Assembly: GCF_905171765.1 (NCBI RefSeq)
Contig: NC_053389.1
Coordinates: 782,880,772-782,944,771, forward strand
Direction of reading: 5' to 3'
Source: Bufo bufo
Lineage: Eukaryota; Chordata; Amphibia; Anura; Bufonidae
DNA length: 64,000 nt
Part shown: piece by piece, positions 1 through 10,490 of the stretch
How positions within the stretch are numbered: position 1 is the stretch's first letter
Layout of the letters: every line of letters starts with the position of its first letter
The notes under the pieces: generated by a model
What the model was told of the DNA's origin: nothing
The model's input: only the letters and a program-made list of their open reading frames with translations
The model's database searches: none
Made by a program: the position numbers and the translations under genes

Positions 1-31
1 AGCAATTTTTAGCAATATGGGTGGTTTTTAT

Positions 32-335
32 TAGTGTTGATCACAAATATTCGAATTGCGGTTTTTAATCGCGAATATCGGCACTTCGAGAATTCGCGAA
101 TATTTAGACTATCGCTAAATATATTCGTAATCGCGAATATTCGATTTTTTTTAAAATACCAGTTCATGCAAATTTTTATGTGAATATTTTATGCAAATTT
201 TATGCGAATTTTCGCAATCAAGAAAATAATGCCTGGACATCATGAATTCGCGAATTCTCGAATATATGGCGAATGTTTGCCCAAATATTCGCAAAATTTC
301 GCAAATTCGAATATTGCCCCTGCCGCTCATCAATA
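32..335. mobile_element. hAT-type MITE (304 bp) with AATATTCG-rich interior
   Basis: The element is flanked by a perfect 8-bp duplication GTTTTTAT (24-31 and 336-343), the hAT target-site length. The left end is TAGTGTTGATCAC and the right end in reverse complement is TATTGATGAGCGG, an imperfect pair. The interior is a run of overlapping GAATATTCGCGAAT palindromes. It has no coding capacity and sits just upstream of the hAT-1 coding remnant. Confidence 0.75.
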
Positions 336-343
336 GTTTTTAT

Positions 344-934
344 ACACAGGTGACAGGAGAGGAGGAGCAGGAGAAGCCAGAGGAGCTACAGGACGATTCG
401 GAAGATGAGGCAGAGGACCCAGACACACCATGGCAGTATGCAGTGAAGATGGAGGCAGGGAGTCCCTCCTAATCACTTGCACAAATGGCCCGATGCATGC
501 TCACTTGCTTGAGTAGTGACTGACGAATTGTCTGAATTCGGCAGAGGGATTACTTCTGGCTCTCCACCTTGTTGGACCCTCGCTACTGGTCCAAAATGGG
601 GGCCTTTTTTACACCCGCTGAGAGGGAGGACAAACTAAACTACTATAGAGACATCCTATGTAGTCAGTTGGCCGCAGCCTATCTGCGCGATTGTCCATCC
701 TCTCGCAGGTCTGTCCGGGGGGGCCCTCTGCGCTCACGTTCCTCTGATATGGATGCTATGGCATGGTGGAAGGGTAGGAGCAGTTCCAGCTCCATCAGCC
801 AGCAACTTGAGTCTAGAGTCACTGATGAGCAGCTTTCTTAACCCGCCTAGTAAAGAAACTACTAACTAGCAGCAGCAGCTAGACCTGGAGCAGGACCTGA
901 ACCAGCAGGTGGTAGCATACTTGGACAGCACCCT
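344..934 (+). pseudogene. hAT-1 transposase remnant, part 1 (upstream of the chromovirus)
   Basis: An acidic stretch (about 350-470, EEEQEKPEELQDDSEDEAED) is followed by stops near 469-540 and then by an open stretch from about 548 reading LSTLLDPRYWSKMGAFFTPA. The LDPRY motif, a following KLNYYRD helix and CSQLAAAYL are typical of the C-terminal half of hAT transposases of the ZBED/Ac group. The reading continues in damaged form to LDSTLP, where the LTR retrotransposon is inserted. The N-terminal BED finger and first catalytic aspartates are not in the window. This is an inactive fossil; the family assignment is secure, the subfamily is not. Confidence 0.7.
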
Positions 935-939
935 GCCAC

Positions 940-1466
940 TGTCACAACCAGACAGTTGAGAAGCTCTGACAGGAGCTTTCCAGATCCTCCTCCTTGAGTT
1001 TCTTTGTTTTGGTTAAGTTCCTCATCTCGTTAGTCTATCTCAGCTGTCATGCAGTTGGACTGATTGCTTCCCTTTAAGTTCCTCCCCATGATGCATTAGG
1101 TTGCGGCTTATACTACTTCCTGGAGTGTGTGTGCTTGCTGTTTCTATTTCCCAGTCCTCTGCAAGATAAGTGCTGTTCCTTTATTTGTGATTTTCTGTCT
1201 GCTGGATTTTCAGGTGACCCTGACTCCCTCCGTGTCTAGTGTAGGGAGCCGGTGGTCGTGTCCCCTCACTATTGTAGGGTCTTCAGGTATTAGATAGCCG
1301 AGGTACGTGGATATGCGCCCATCCACCTTTGGGGTGTTCGCATAGGCTGAGCAATTAGGGAGAGTGGCAGGTCTCATGTAGGGGTCTCCCTTTTGTTCCT
1401 TAGTTGTGGATCCAGTGAGTCATTATTGTATTGCATTGTCTTGTTTCCTGTACACCATCCGTGACA
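940..1466 (+). repeat. 5' LTR of the chromovirus
   Basis: 527 bp, begins TGTCACAACC and ends CCGTGACA. By eye it differs from the 3' LTR at only two positions (C/T in CTCATCTCG, G/A in CCGTGACA), so the insertion is recent. By position of the primer match, U3 is about 163 bp. Confidence 0.95.
1073..1112 (+). promoter_or_regulatory. LTR promoter and self-primer segment
   Basis: A TTTAA box at about 1074-1078 lies roughly 27 bp upstream of GCGGCTTATA (1103-1112). That decamer is the exact reverse complement of TATAAGCCGC at 1468-1477, one base past the LTR end. In Tf1/sushi elements the first bases of the RNA fold back to prime minus-strand synthesis, so RNA start near 1103 is predicted. Start site inferred, complementarity seen directly. 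Confidence 0.65.
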
Positions 1467-1467
1467 T

Positions 1468-1477
1468 TATAAGCCGC
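1468..1477 (+). promoter_or_regulatory. Primer binding site for self-priming
   Basis: TATAAGCCGC directly after the 5' LTR. It does not begin with TGG as a tRNA-primed site would, and it is complementary to 1103-1112 of the same LTR (and to 5876-5885 in the 3' LTR). Confidence 0.7.
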
Positions 1478-1493
1478 CAAAACCGTCTCAAGC

Positions 1494-3677
1494 ATGGATC
1501 CGGTTTCACTTTTGGCTGAGCGCTTCCAGGGTCTTTCATTGGAGGTAGCTGATCTCCGTAAGACTTTTTCTCAGTTTCAAGTGACCGGTTCAGCTTGCGT
1601 TCATGGAGTTTGTTCTGAGCCTAAGATCTCGCTCCCGGATACGTTCTCCGGGGGTAGTGAGTATTTTGTGCGTTTTAGAGAGGCTTGCAAACTCTATTTT
1701 CGCCTTCTTCCCCATTCCTCTGGTGATGAAGAACGGAGGGTGGGGATCATTATATCGCTGCTCAGGGGTAACGCTCAATCCTGGGCCTTTTCGCTGCCGG
1801 AGGGGGCACGGCCCCTCAGTTCAGTGGATGAATTCTTTTTAGCCCTGGGTCAGATATATAATGATCCGGATCGTATTGCTCTGGCTGAGTCTAGACTACG
1901 TCTGTTATGCCAGGGTAAACAATCCGCAGAGATATACTGCTCAGAATTTCGGAGATGGGCAGCTGATACTGGTTGGAATGATGCTGCACTCCGAAGTCAA
2001 TTTTGCCATGGTCTTTCAGAGGGATTGAAAGATGCATTTGCCTTTCATGAGAGACCTACCTCCTTGGATTCTGCTATGTCTCAGGCCGTTCGTATTGACA
2101 GGCGTCTTAGAGAGAGAGGAGAGATCTCTCCTTCCTGTCATACTCAGTCCCGGGACAGTGCAGCGGTCTCTTTCTGTGCGCAGGGGTCTCAGTCGCTGTC
2201 AGCCCCTTCTGAGCAGGAGCCCATGCAGCTGGGGTTGATTGCCTCTGACAATAGAAGATTCAGCCCGCATGGGAGGGTTTGTTTTTGTTGTGGAGGTATA
2301 AATCATTTGGCAAATGTTTGTCCCTCTAGGAGATTCAGGCAGTTTTCTGGGAGTAATAAAGAAACAAAAAGGAAAAAATCTTTTAAAAATGTTCCGTCTG
2401 TCACTATTGGCAGGGTTGAGGCGGTAATTGAAGGTTTTCCGTTTGCTTGTAGTTCCTGTTTTGTCCTGCCTGCTAGGGTGGCGCTAGAGAGCAAAAGCAT
2501 TTTTTGTGAGATTTTTGTGGATAGTGGAGCAGCTGTCAATCTCATTGATCATCAATTTGCAATAACTCATGGTTTCCAGGTATGCACTTTGGGAAAGGAT
2601 ATTCCTGTTTTTGCTATTGATTCAGCTCCACTTTCTCAGAAATCATTAAAGGGCATAGTTCACAATATCCGTTTAATTGTGAGTGATGCTCATGTTGAGA
2701 ATGTGTCATGTTTCGTCCTTAGCGGTTTGCCTACTCCTCTAGTGTTGGGGCTACCCTGGCTCACTAAACATAACCCCACCATTGATTGGCAAGCGAGGCA
2801 AATAAATGGTTGGAGTGACTTTTGCAGAGAGAATTGCCTCATGACATCTGTTTCTGAGGTTTCTACTAAGACTGTACCACCTTTCCTCTCTGAATTTTCG
2901 GATGTCTTCTCTGAGAGTGGAGTTCAGGATTTGCCCCCGCACAGGGAGTACGATTGTCCTATTAATCTCATCCCAGGCGCCAAGCTGCCTAAATCTCGTT
3001 TATACAATCTTTCCCAACCTGAGAGGGTCGCTATGCATGCTTATATCTCTGAGAGTCTGAGAAGAGGACACATACGAGCCTCAAAGTCACCTGTTGCCGC
3101 TGGTTTTTTCTTTGTTAAGAAAAAAGATTGTTCTTTAAGACCTTGTCTGGATTTCAGGGAGCTGAACAGTATCACTATTCGTGACCCTTATCCGCTTCCT
3201 CTGATCCCGGACCTGTTTAACCAGGTTGTTGGGGCTAAAGTCTTTTCCAAATTAGACCTAAGAGGGGCATACAACCTGGTCAGGGTCAGAGAAGGAGACG
3301 AATGGAAGACGGCTTTCAATACCCCTGAGGGACATTTTGAGAATTTGGTTATGCCTTTTGGTTTGATGAATGCCCCAGCCGTTTTTCAGCATTTCGTGAA
3401 CAGCATTTTTTATCATTTAATGGGAAAATTTGTATTAGTGTATTTGGATGACATTTTGATTTTTTCTCCTGATTTCAAGACTCATAAGGAACATTTACGT
3501 CAGGTCTTGCTCATCCTGCGGGAGAATAAATTATACGCGAAACTGGAAAAATGTGTGTTTGCGGTTCCAGAAATTCTATTTCTGGGGTTTCTTCTCTCCG
3601 CTTCTGGTTTTCGCATGGACCCCGAGAAGGTCCGCGCTGTGTTGAGTGGGAGCTTCCTGAGAATCAGAAGGTGCTGA
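1494..3677 (+). pseudogene. gag-pol: Chromovirus gag-protease-reverse transcriptase frame
   Basis: A 727-codon open frame beginning ATG at 1494, 27 bp after the 5' LTR. Residues about 45-205 are a sushi/PEG10-like Gag capsid region. A CX2CX4HX4C nucleic-acid knuckle lies at residues 263-276 (nucleotides 2280-2321). The aspartic protease motif DSGA starts at residue 343 (2520). Reverse transcriptase follows, with its first catalytic aspartate in KLDLRGAYN (residue 588) and YLDD at residues 650-653 (3441-3452). Gag and Pol share one frame, as usual in this group. The frame is lost near 3644, inside the RT thumb region, where the sequence suggests a 1-bp loss, and it then ends at 3677. Everything up to that point looks undamaged. 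Confidence 0.9.
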
Positions 3678-4250
3678 TGCGTTTTTTGGGCTTTGCCAAT
3701 TATTACAGGAAATTTATTTTGAATTATTCCTCTGTTGTTAAACCACTCACTGATATGACCAGAAAGGGGGTAGATTTTTCTTCCTGGTTGGTAGAGGCGC
3801 GTAAGGCCTTTTCTAATATCAAGGAGAGTTTTTCTTCCGCTCCCATCCTGGTACAACCTGATATTTCGTTACCCTTCATAGTTGAGGTTGATGCTTCTGA
3901 GGTAGGGGTGGGTGCGGTCTTGTCTCAGGGTTCCTCTCCTGCCAAATGGCAACCATGTGCCTTTTTCTCGAAGAAACTCTCCTCCGCAGAGAGAAATTAT
4001 GATGTGGGAGATAGGGAATTGTTGGCCGTCAAGTTGGCTTTTGAGGAATGGCGCCATTGGCTAGAGGGAGCCAGACACCCTATTACCGTGTTTACTGACC
4101 ATAAAAATCTGGCCTACTTGGAGTCAGCCAAGCGTCTGGCCTACTTGGAGTCAGCCAAGCGTCTGAACTTCTTTTCAAGGTTTAATTTTGTTGTCACGTT
4201 CCGCCCTGGGGTTAAGAATGTGAAGGCAGATGCCCTGTCACGTTGTTTTG
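3645..4250 (+). pseudogene. Chromovirus RT C-terminus and RNase H, shifted frame
   Basis: Pol continues in frame 2 from about 3645 ([12 protein letters not shown]). RNase H catalytic signs are visible: [12 protein letters not shown] around 3888-3925 and [10 protein letters not shown] around 4090-4120. A 27-bp in-frame tandem duplication (4109-4135 repeated at 4136-4162) inserts nine residues right after the FTDHKNL motif. The frame breaks again in the TTTTGGGG run near 4245-4252. The damage looks like replication slippage or consensus errors at short runs. Confidence 0.85.
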
Positions 4251-4600
4251 GGGAGGTGGGAATTTTGAAGACCCGGGTCCCATTTTGGCTGAAGGTGTGG
4301 TGGTCTCTGCTCTTTTTCCTGAATTGGAGGCAGAGGTGCAGGCAGCCCAGTCAGAGGCTCCTGATCTTTGTCCTCCTGGGAGGTTGTTTGTGCCTCTCGC
4401 TTTGAGACACAAGATTTTTAAGGAACACCACGATACGGTCTTTGCTGGGCACCCGGGGGCAAGAGCCACACTGGATCTCATCGCTCGGAGATTCTGGTGG
4501 CCTACGCTTCGTAAGTCGGTTGAGTGTTTTGTGGCAGCTTGCGAGACTTGCGCTCGTGCCAAAGTCCCTCATTCACGGCCATCAGGTCCTCTCCTTCCCT
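4251..4600 (+). pseudogene. Chromovirus integrase N-terminal zinc-binding part, shifted frame
   Basis: In frame 1 the sequence reads a linker and then an HHCC domain: histidines in EHHDTVFAGHPG and cysteines in CETCARAK (about 4425-4560), with ARRFWWP between. This is the H2C2 domain preceding the integrase core. The frame is lost again about 4590-4605 in a pyrimidine-rich run. Confidence 0.8.
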
Positions 4601-5017
4601 TTGCCCATTCCTTCCCGTCCTTGGACACATCTGTCCATGGACTTCATAACGGACTTGCCTCGTTCCTCGGGGAAGACTGTGATTCTGGTGGTGGTGGACC
4701 GTTTTAGCAAAATGGTGCATTTCATCCCTTTTCCTGGTTTGCCCAATGCTAAGACGCTGGCGCAGGCATTTATTGACCACATTGTCAAATTGCATGGTAT
4801 TCCTTCAGACATAGTCTCTGATAGGGGCACGCAGTTTGTTTCCAGATTCTGGAAGGCTTTCTGTTCTCGCTTGGGGGTTCGGTTGTCATTCTCTTCTGCT
4901 TTCCACCCGCAGTCGAATGGCCAGACAGAGCGCGTCAATCAGAATCTGGAGACATATCTGCGCTGTTTTGTGGCGGAGAATCAGGAGGATTGGTGTTCTT
5001 TTTTGTCCCTTGCTTAG
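4600..5017 (+). pseudogene. Chromovirus integrase catalytic core, ended by a nonsense codon
   Basis: In frame 2 the DDE core is intact: first aspartate in MDFITDLP (about 4636), second in VSDRGTQF (about 4815), glutamate in NGQTERVNQ (about 4925). A TAG at 5015-5017 stops the frame where chromovirus integrases normally carry a charged residue before FALNNR, and the same frame resumes directly after it. One substitution therefore explains the stop. Confidence 0.85.
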
Positions 5018-5770
5018 TTTGCTTTAAATAACCGTCGTCAGGAATCCTCTGATAAGTCACCATTTTTTGGTGCATATGGGTTTCATCCGCAGTTTGGGAC
5101 TTTCTCGGGAGAGGGGTCTTCTGGTTTACCTGATGAGGACAGATTCTCCTCGTCTTTGTCATCTATTTGGCAAAAGATTCAGGATAATCTAAAGAGCATG
5201 AGTGAGAGATATAAGCGTGTGGCAGATAAGAGACGTGTGCCTGGTCCGGACCTGAATGTTGGTGATCTGGTGTGGTTGTCTACCAAGAATATCAAATTGA
5301 AGGTTCCCTCCTGGAAGTTGGGTCCTAGGTTTATTGGGCCTTACAAGATCCTGTCTGTCATCAATCCTGTTGCCTACCGTCTTGATCTTCCTCAGACCTG
5401 GAAGATCCATAATGTTTTTCATAAGTCCTTATTGAAACCTTATGTTCAACCTATTGTACCCTCGCCTTTGCCTCCTCCTCCGATTATGGTTGATGGAAAT
5501 CTTGAATTTCAGGTCTCTAGGATTGTGGATTCTCGTCTTGTCCGCGGTTCCCTCCAGTACCTCGTTCATTGGGAGGGTTATGGTCCTGAGGAGAGGATGT
5601 GGGTCCCAGTGACGGACATTAAGGCCACTCGTCTCATCAGGGCTTTCCATAGGTCAAATCCTGAGAAGGTGGGCCCTGAGTGTCCGGAGTCCACTCGTAG
5701 AGGGAGGGGTACTGTCACAACCAGACAGTTGAGAAGCTCTGACAGGAGCTTTCCAGATCCTCCTCCTTGA
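5018..5770 (+). pseudogene. Chromovirus integrase C-terminus with chromodomain
   Basis: The same frame as the integrase core runs from 5018 to the TGA at 5768-5770. It has the FALNNR helix, the GPY/F-type region (WKLGPRFIGPYKIL, about 5308-5350) and a C-terminal chromodomain (VSRIVDSRL ... YLVHWEGYGPEERMWVP, about 5510-5615). Chromodomains of chromoviruses are known to steer integration to marked chromatin. The frame overlaps the 3' LTR by 58 bp, so the last residues are LTR-encoded. Confidence 0.9.
5699..5710 (+). promoter_or_regulatory. Polypurine tract
   Basis: AGAGGGAGGGGT, two bases before the 3' LTR; expected plus-strand primer. It overlaps the end of the pol frame. Confidence 0.85.
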
Positions 5771-6239
5771 GTTTCTTTGTTTTGGTTAAGTTCCTCATTT
5801 CGTTAGTCTATCTCAGCTGTCATGCAGTTGGACTGATTGCTTCCCTTTAAGTTCCTCCCCATGATGCATTAGGTTGCGGCTTATACTACTTCCTGGAGTG
5901 TGTGTGCTTGCTGTTTCTATTTCCCAGTCCTCTGCAAGATAAGTGCTGTTCCTTTATTTGTGATTTTCTGTCTGCTGGATTTTCAGGTGACCCTGACTCC
6001 CTCCGTGTCTAGTGTAGGGAGCCGGTGGTCGTGTCCCCTCACTATTGTAGGGTCTTCAGGTATTAGATAGCCGAGGTACGTGGATATGCGCCCATCCACC
6101 TTTGGGGTGTTCGCATAGGCTGAGCAATTAGGGAGAGTGGCAGGTCTCATGTAGGGGTCTCCCTTTTGTTCCTTAGTTGTGGATCCAGTGAGTCATTATT
6201 GTATTGCATTGTCTTGTTTCCTGTACACCATCCATGACA
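5713..6239 (+). repeat. 3' LTR of the chromovirus
   Basis: 527 bp, same length as the 5' LTR, two differences by eye; starts TGTCAC, ends CATGACA, followed by the GCCAC target duplication. Confidence 0.95.
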
Positions 6240-6408
6240 GCCACCCCACATTGAAGATCCGCTGGACTACTGGGCAGCCAAACTGGATTTGTGGCTGCAA
6301 CTGGCAGAGTTTGCTCTCGAAAAGATGTCCTGCCCAGCCAGAAGTATGACATCAGAGAGGGTGTTTAGTGCAGCGGGGGCCACAGTTACCCAAAGAAGAA
6401 CAGTTTTT
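6240..6408 (+). pseudogene. hAT-1 transposase remnant, part 2 (dimerisation region)
   Basis: Directly after the chromovirus the hAT frame resumes: DPLDYWAAKLDLW, then LAEFALEKMSCPA and SERVFSAAGA, the conserved hAT C-terminal dimerisation signature. The frame runs without a stop to QRRT and is replaced by minisatellite at about 6409. Together with 344-934 it shows that the retrotransposon landed inside the hAT coding region. Confidence 0.8.
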
Positions 6409-7445
6409 CATGCTGCTGACACCTCCATACTATGACACCTTGCCACTCTGTGGTCTCCTGATGCTGCTGACACCTCCACACTATGTCAACTTGCCACTCT
6501 GTGATCTCCTGATACTTCTGCTGCTGCTTCCACCTTCACACTATGTCACCTTGCCACTCTGTGGTCTCCTCATGCTGCTGCCACCTCCACACTATGTCAC
6601 CCTGTGACTCTTTGGTCTCCTGATGCTGCTGTCACCTCCACACTTTGTCAACTTGCCACTCTATGGACTCCTGATGCTGCTGCCACCTCCACACTGTCAT
6701 TGTGCCACCCTGTGGCCTCTTCCTAATGCTGCTGCCACCTTCACACTCTGTCATTGTGCCACTCTGTGGCCTCCTGATGCTGCTGCCACCTCCACATTAT
6801 GTCATTGTGCCACCCTGTGGCCTCCTCCTGATGCTTCTACCGCCACCTCCCCAATCTGTCATTGTGCCACACTGTGGCCTACTGATGATGCTGCTGCCAC
6901 CTCCACACTCTGTCATTGTGCCACCCTGTGGCCTCCTCCTGATGCTCCTGATGTCACCTCCACACTCTGTCATTTTGCCACTCTGCGGCCTCCTGATGAT
7001 GAAGCTTCTACCTCCACACTCTGTCATTGTATCACCCTGTGGTCTCCTCCTGATGCTGCTGCTGCTGCTGCCGCCACCTCCACACTGTCATTATGCCACT
7101 TTGTGGCCTCCTGATGCTGCTACCACCTCCACACTGTCATTGTGCCACTCTGTGGCCTTCTCCTGATGCTGCTTCCACCTCCACACTCTGTCATTGTGCC
7201 ACTCTGTGGCCTCCTGAAGGTGCTGCCACCTCCACACTGTCATTGTGCCACCTTGTGGCCTCCTCCTTATGCTGCTGCTGCCTCCACCTCAACACTCTGT
7301 CATTTTGCCACTCAGTGGTCTCCTGATGCTGCTGCTGTCACCTCAACACTGTCATTGTGCCACTCTGTGGCCAACTCCTGGTGCTGCTGCCACCTCCACA
7401 CTGTCATTGGGCCACTCTGTGGTCTCCTCATGCTGTTCTCACCCT
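6409..7445. repeat. 51-bp minisatellite of hAT-1 (first block)
   Basis: About 20 degenerate copies of a unit such as CACCTCCACACTATGTCACC followed by TTGCCACTCTGTGGTCTCCT and GATGCTGCTGC, with a variable CTG run. The unit is a multiple of three, so long open frames appear on both strands (repeating PLCGLLMLLPPP or CHCATLWPP); these are by-products, not genes. The right part changes to a CATTGTGCCAC variant. Confidence 0.9.
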
Positions 7446-8291
7446 CCCCACTTCATGATTGAGCCACTATTTTGCCTTTCAGCTTGGCTGACATTATCAT
7501 TTATTTGACCCTTCTTCTGATCTTTCAGAAGGAAGGAAAAATGAGATGCACAATGGATCCTGTCTATGTAACAGCTGTAAGGCCTGCATGACATCCATGG
7601 TCCCTAAATTGCATCAGAATTGGCTTATGATTTGGTAGCCAAAAGCAGGAGAGGGTGCAGAACACACAAGACATGCAAATATTCCATTCAAGTGTCATCT
7701 CGTTTTTTTTTGGGCTTTAGCAATACTGATGGATTACTGATCAAATGCTGACCAAGTGAAGGCAGATTTTCCACAAACAGGATCCGTTTTTTGTGGGTTA
7801 TTGTTCTGACGGATCAGAGGAAGGGTAAAATAATCAGTGACGTCAAGACAAACTTACTACGGGCACCCTCTCCACTCTGTTGGGGGACTCTACTTGTATA
7901 AGCATTTAATAGAACAGGTTCTGTAGACATCTATGTGGAATCAGCTGACAACGTGTAAAAGGGGTGCGCTTCTTCTTGACGCTAACATTGACCTGTAAGG
8001 CTGAGTTCACACTTGAGTTATTTGGTCAGTTTTGGCCCCATAACTGCCCAAATAGGTTGAGTGTGCAGTGATTCTAAGAGCGACGCCTGTCATCTACATG
8101 TCATACTGACTAACAGTATTGTTTTACCACCACAACAGAGTCCCTATGTGTGTTACTGCAAAGCACACTGTTCTACACCACTATAAAGACTCTCTGCAGC
8201 CAGGAAATAGCCGTATTTTAAAGCAATTCACCACAAATAAATTCGCTTTGAACCGGCCGAATCGAATTTTTGAGAAATTTGATCATCTCCA
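7446..8291. other. Non-coding 3' tail of hAT-1
   Basis: No coding sequence seen. It ends in an AT-rich stretch (8236-8291) resembling hAT subterminal sequence (AAATTCGCTTTGAACC). A GGCTGAGTTCACAC stretch at about 8000 resembles the ends of frog GGCTGGGTTCA MITEs. Confidence 0.45.
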
Positions 8292-9140
8292 GTCATCAAT
8301 ATCAGATTTGCCAAACACCAGTTGCTTTCTCCACTGTTACCTATAGGCAAAAGTCCTCTGGGTCTAAACGTAATTCCAGCCCTGGCTGTGGCATAAATAA
8401 CCCCAGGGTTCAACTAACTGATGGAATGGGGCACTATGCTGGAGAAATCCATGGTAAAATGTACCGGTAGACAGCTTTTCTATCATTCATATTCCGTGCT
8501 GACAGTCTGATAAATAGCAAGGCCCTATAACATTGACTTACAGTATCAGGAAGCCGCTCTATAATGGCAGTGATAACAGGAAATAACTCCATCAACGACT
8601 TTCTGAAAAATAAATTACATAATCAAATGGAAATAATAAAAATAGATGTTTTTGAATTCTAAAGGTCAATGCGCTCTTCTAATAATCCTACCATAAGATT
8701 AGCAGCTGAGAAATGGCTCGGAGAAAATAATGACATCATCTGTGCAGAAGATGAAAGAACTAACAGGAGGCATATGGTGCAAATGGAAATGACTTCCCCT
8801 GCTCCTCATACAATTCAGGTCATGTAATTACAATATCAGAGGTTGCTACTGTGCTAGGCACATAGATTTCCAAATCAGTGGACCATGGAAGGTATGCTGA
8901 TCTAATTATAGAACCTCTCACCCTACCCTACGTCAAGTGAATCTCCACCTTTTAACATCATGTCCTTTTTGGATTGATTTTCTGTGCTGATTAAATTCTT
9001 AATATAACTTTATAACACTTTTTCCAATACACAGCTCTAAGTCTCCTGCATAGACATAGAATTACATGATAAGATTATTATTTCCTGCAGTCACCACTAG
9101 GGGGAGCTTACTGTATACTGTTTTACATGTCATATTGAGG
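8292..9140. other. Unannotated spacer
   Basis: No gene, RNA or clear repeat recognised; ordinary AT-rich intergenic sequence. Confidence 0.5.
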
Positions 9141-9238
9141 TTAACCCCTTAGTGACCAGCCTGTTTTGGGCCTTACCGACCAAGCTTTTTTCATCGTCGC
9201 ATTCTAAAAGCTATAACTTTTTTAAATTTTTCCATATA

Positions 9239-9586
9239 CAGGTGAAACTCGAAAAATTAGAATATTGTGCAAAGTTCATTTATTTCAGTAATGCAACTTA
9301 AAATGTGAAACTAACATGCAAAGCAAGATATTTCAAGCCTTTATTTGTTATAATTTGGATGATTATGGCTTACAGCTTATGAAAACCCAAAGTCACAATT
9401 TTGAGGTACCCTTTGCTCAGGGGGTATGGATTAATTAGCTGACTACAGTGTCACACTTTGAGCCTAGAATATTGAACCTTTTCACAAAATTCTAATTTTA
9501 AGCTGCATTAATGCAATTCCTTTTAATTTGCATTACTGAAATAAATGAACTTTTGCACAATATTCTAATTTTTCGAGTTTCACCTG
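9239..9586. mobile_element. Tc1/mariner-type MITE (348 bp)
   Basis: TA on both sides (9237-9238, 9587-9588). Inverted ends of about 55 bp beginning CAGGTGAAACTCGAAAAATT. No coding capacity. A second partial copy forms the left edge of the duplicated block at 11774. Confidence 0.9.
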
Positions 9587-10490
9587 TATATAGCTTTATG
9601 AGGGCTTGTTTTTTTGTGGGAGAAGTTGTAGTTTTTAATGGTGCCATTTTGGGGTGCACATAACTTTCTGACTAACTTTTATTAACTCTTTCTGGGAGGG
9701 AAATGGGAAATACACAGCAATACTGCCAGTGAGTTTTTGTTATAAATTTTACGATGTTAAGTTTTCGGTATAAATAACATAAAATCTTTATTCTCTGGGA
9801 CAGTACAATTACAGCTATACCAAATACATATAGTTTTACTTCTGTTTTACTACTTTTGTTCAATAAAACCCCCTTTTTTAAAAGGAAGAAAATCTTTTTG
9901 CATCGTCGCTTCCCAAGACCCATAACTTTTTTATTTTTCTTTCTATGGAGTTGTGCGAGGGCTTGACTTTAGCTGGACGACTTGTGGCTTTCATTGGTAT
10001 CATTTCAGGGTAAATTACGCTTTTTGATCGCTTGTTATTAAGTTTTTTCACTGGCAACTAATTATAAATGAGCAATTCTTAATTTATATATATATTTTTT
10101 TCATGGCATTCACCGTAGGGGCTAACTTACATGATATTTATGTAGTGTGGGTCATTACGGCTGCGGCGATACCAAACACATAATGGAGATTTTTCTTGCA
10201 GTTTTTTTCATTGAGAAGCGTATTTTCAATAAAAAAAGCGTATTTCTGTTTTTACTGGAATTTTTTTTGTTTAATAAATGTGTTTTTTTTACCACTTATT
10301 AGTCCCACAAAGGGTCTGTAAAAGACAACATTCTGATTGATTTCAAAATGCAATTCACTATCCCTATAGTGCTTTACTAACATTGACCAGCAGGCGCAGC
10401 CTGGTTTGGGGCCTAAATCAGACCCCAGCTAGCCTTCACACACATCAACATTTGCGGGGTGCTGATAAGAGACAGAGGGAGTCCTCCCCC
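9369..10490. repeat. Direct duplication, copy 1
   Basis: Starts inside the Tc1-type MITE (GCTTACAGCTTATGAAAACC) and runs through to GAGGGAGTCCTCCCC. It matches 11774-12893 base for base apart from scattered substitutions and small indels. Confidence 0.9.

Larger units (their letters stand above)
940..6239 (+). mobile_element. Complete Ty3/gypsy chromovirus (sushi-ichi/Tf1-type) inserted in hAT-1
   Basis: Two 527-bp LTRs starting TGTCAC and ending TGACA flank a 4.2 kb interior. The 5-bp target duplication GCCAC is at 935-939 and 6240-6244. Domain order is Gag, zinc knuckle, protease, reverse transcriptase, RNase H, integrase, chromodomain, that is the Ty3/gypsy order with the C-terminal chromodomain of chromoviruses. 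Single-frame Gag-Pol organisation and the self-priming signature (see 1073-1112 and 1468-1477) fit the vertebrate Tf1/sushi group. The copy is defective: three frameshifts and one nonsense codon. Confidence 0.95.
1..8291 (+). mobile_element. hAT-1, right part of a large ZBED-type hAT transposon (left end outside window)
   Basis: Transposase fragments at 344-934 and 6240-6408 read into each other once the chromovirus at 940-6239 is set aside. The right end is proposed near 8291, where the stretch from about 8240 (AAATTCGCTTTGAACC ... GATCATCTCCA) is, in reverse complement, close to the TAGAGATGAGCGAA ends of the hAT MITE at 21032. The left end and matching target duplication lie outside the window, so the right boundary is inferred. 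Order inside: MITE, transposase interrupted by the retrotransposon, 51-bp minisatellite, about 0.85 kb of non-coding tail. Confidence 0.6.

Noticed and set aside
1494..5770. Domesticated Gag gene of the PEG10/RTL type
   Set aside because: Intact LTRs, target duplication and multiple lesions show an ordinary recent retrotransposon, not a preserved host gene.
6368..7508. Long open frames with leucine/proline-rich repeats on the plus and minus strands
   Set aside because: The 51-bp tandem unit is divisible by three and lacks stops; the proteins are repeat artefacts.
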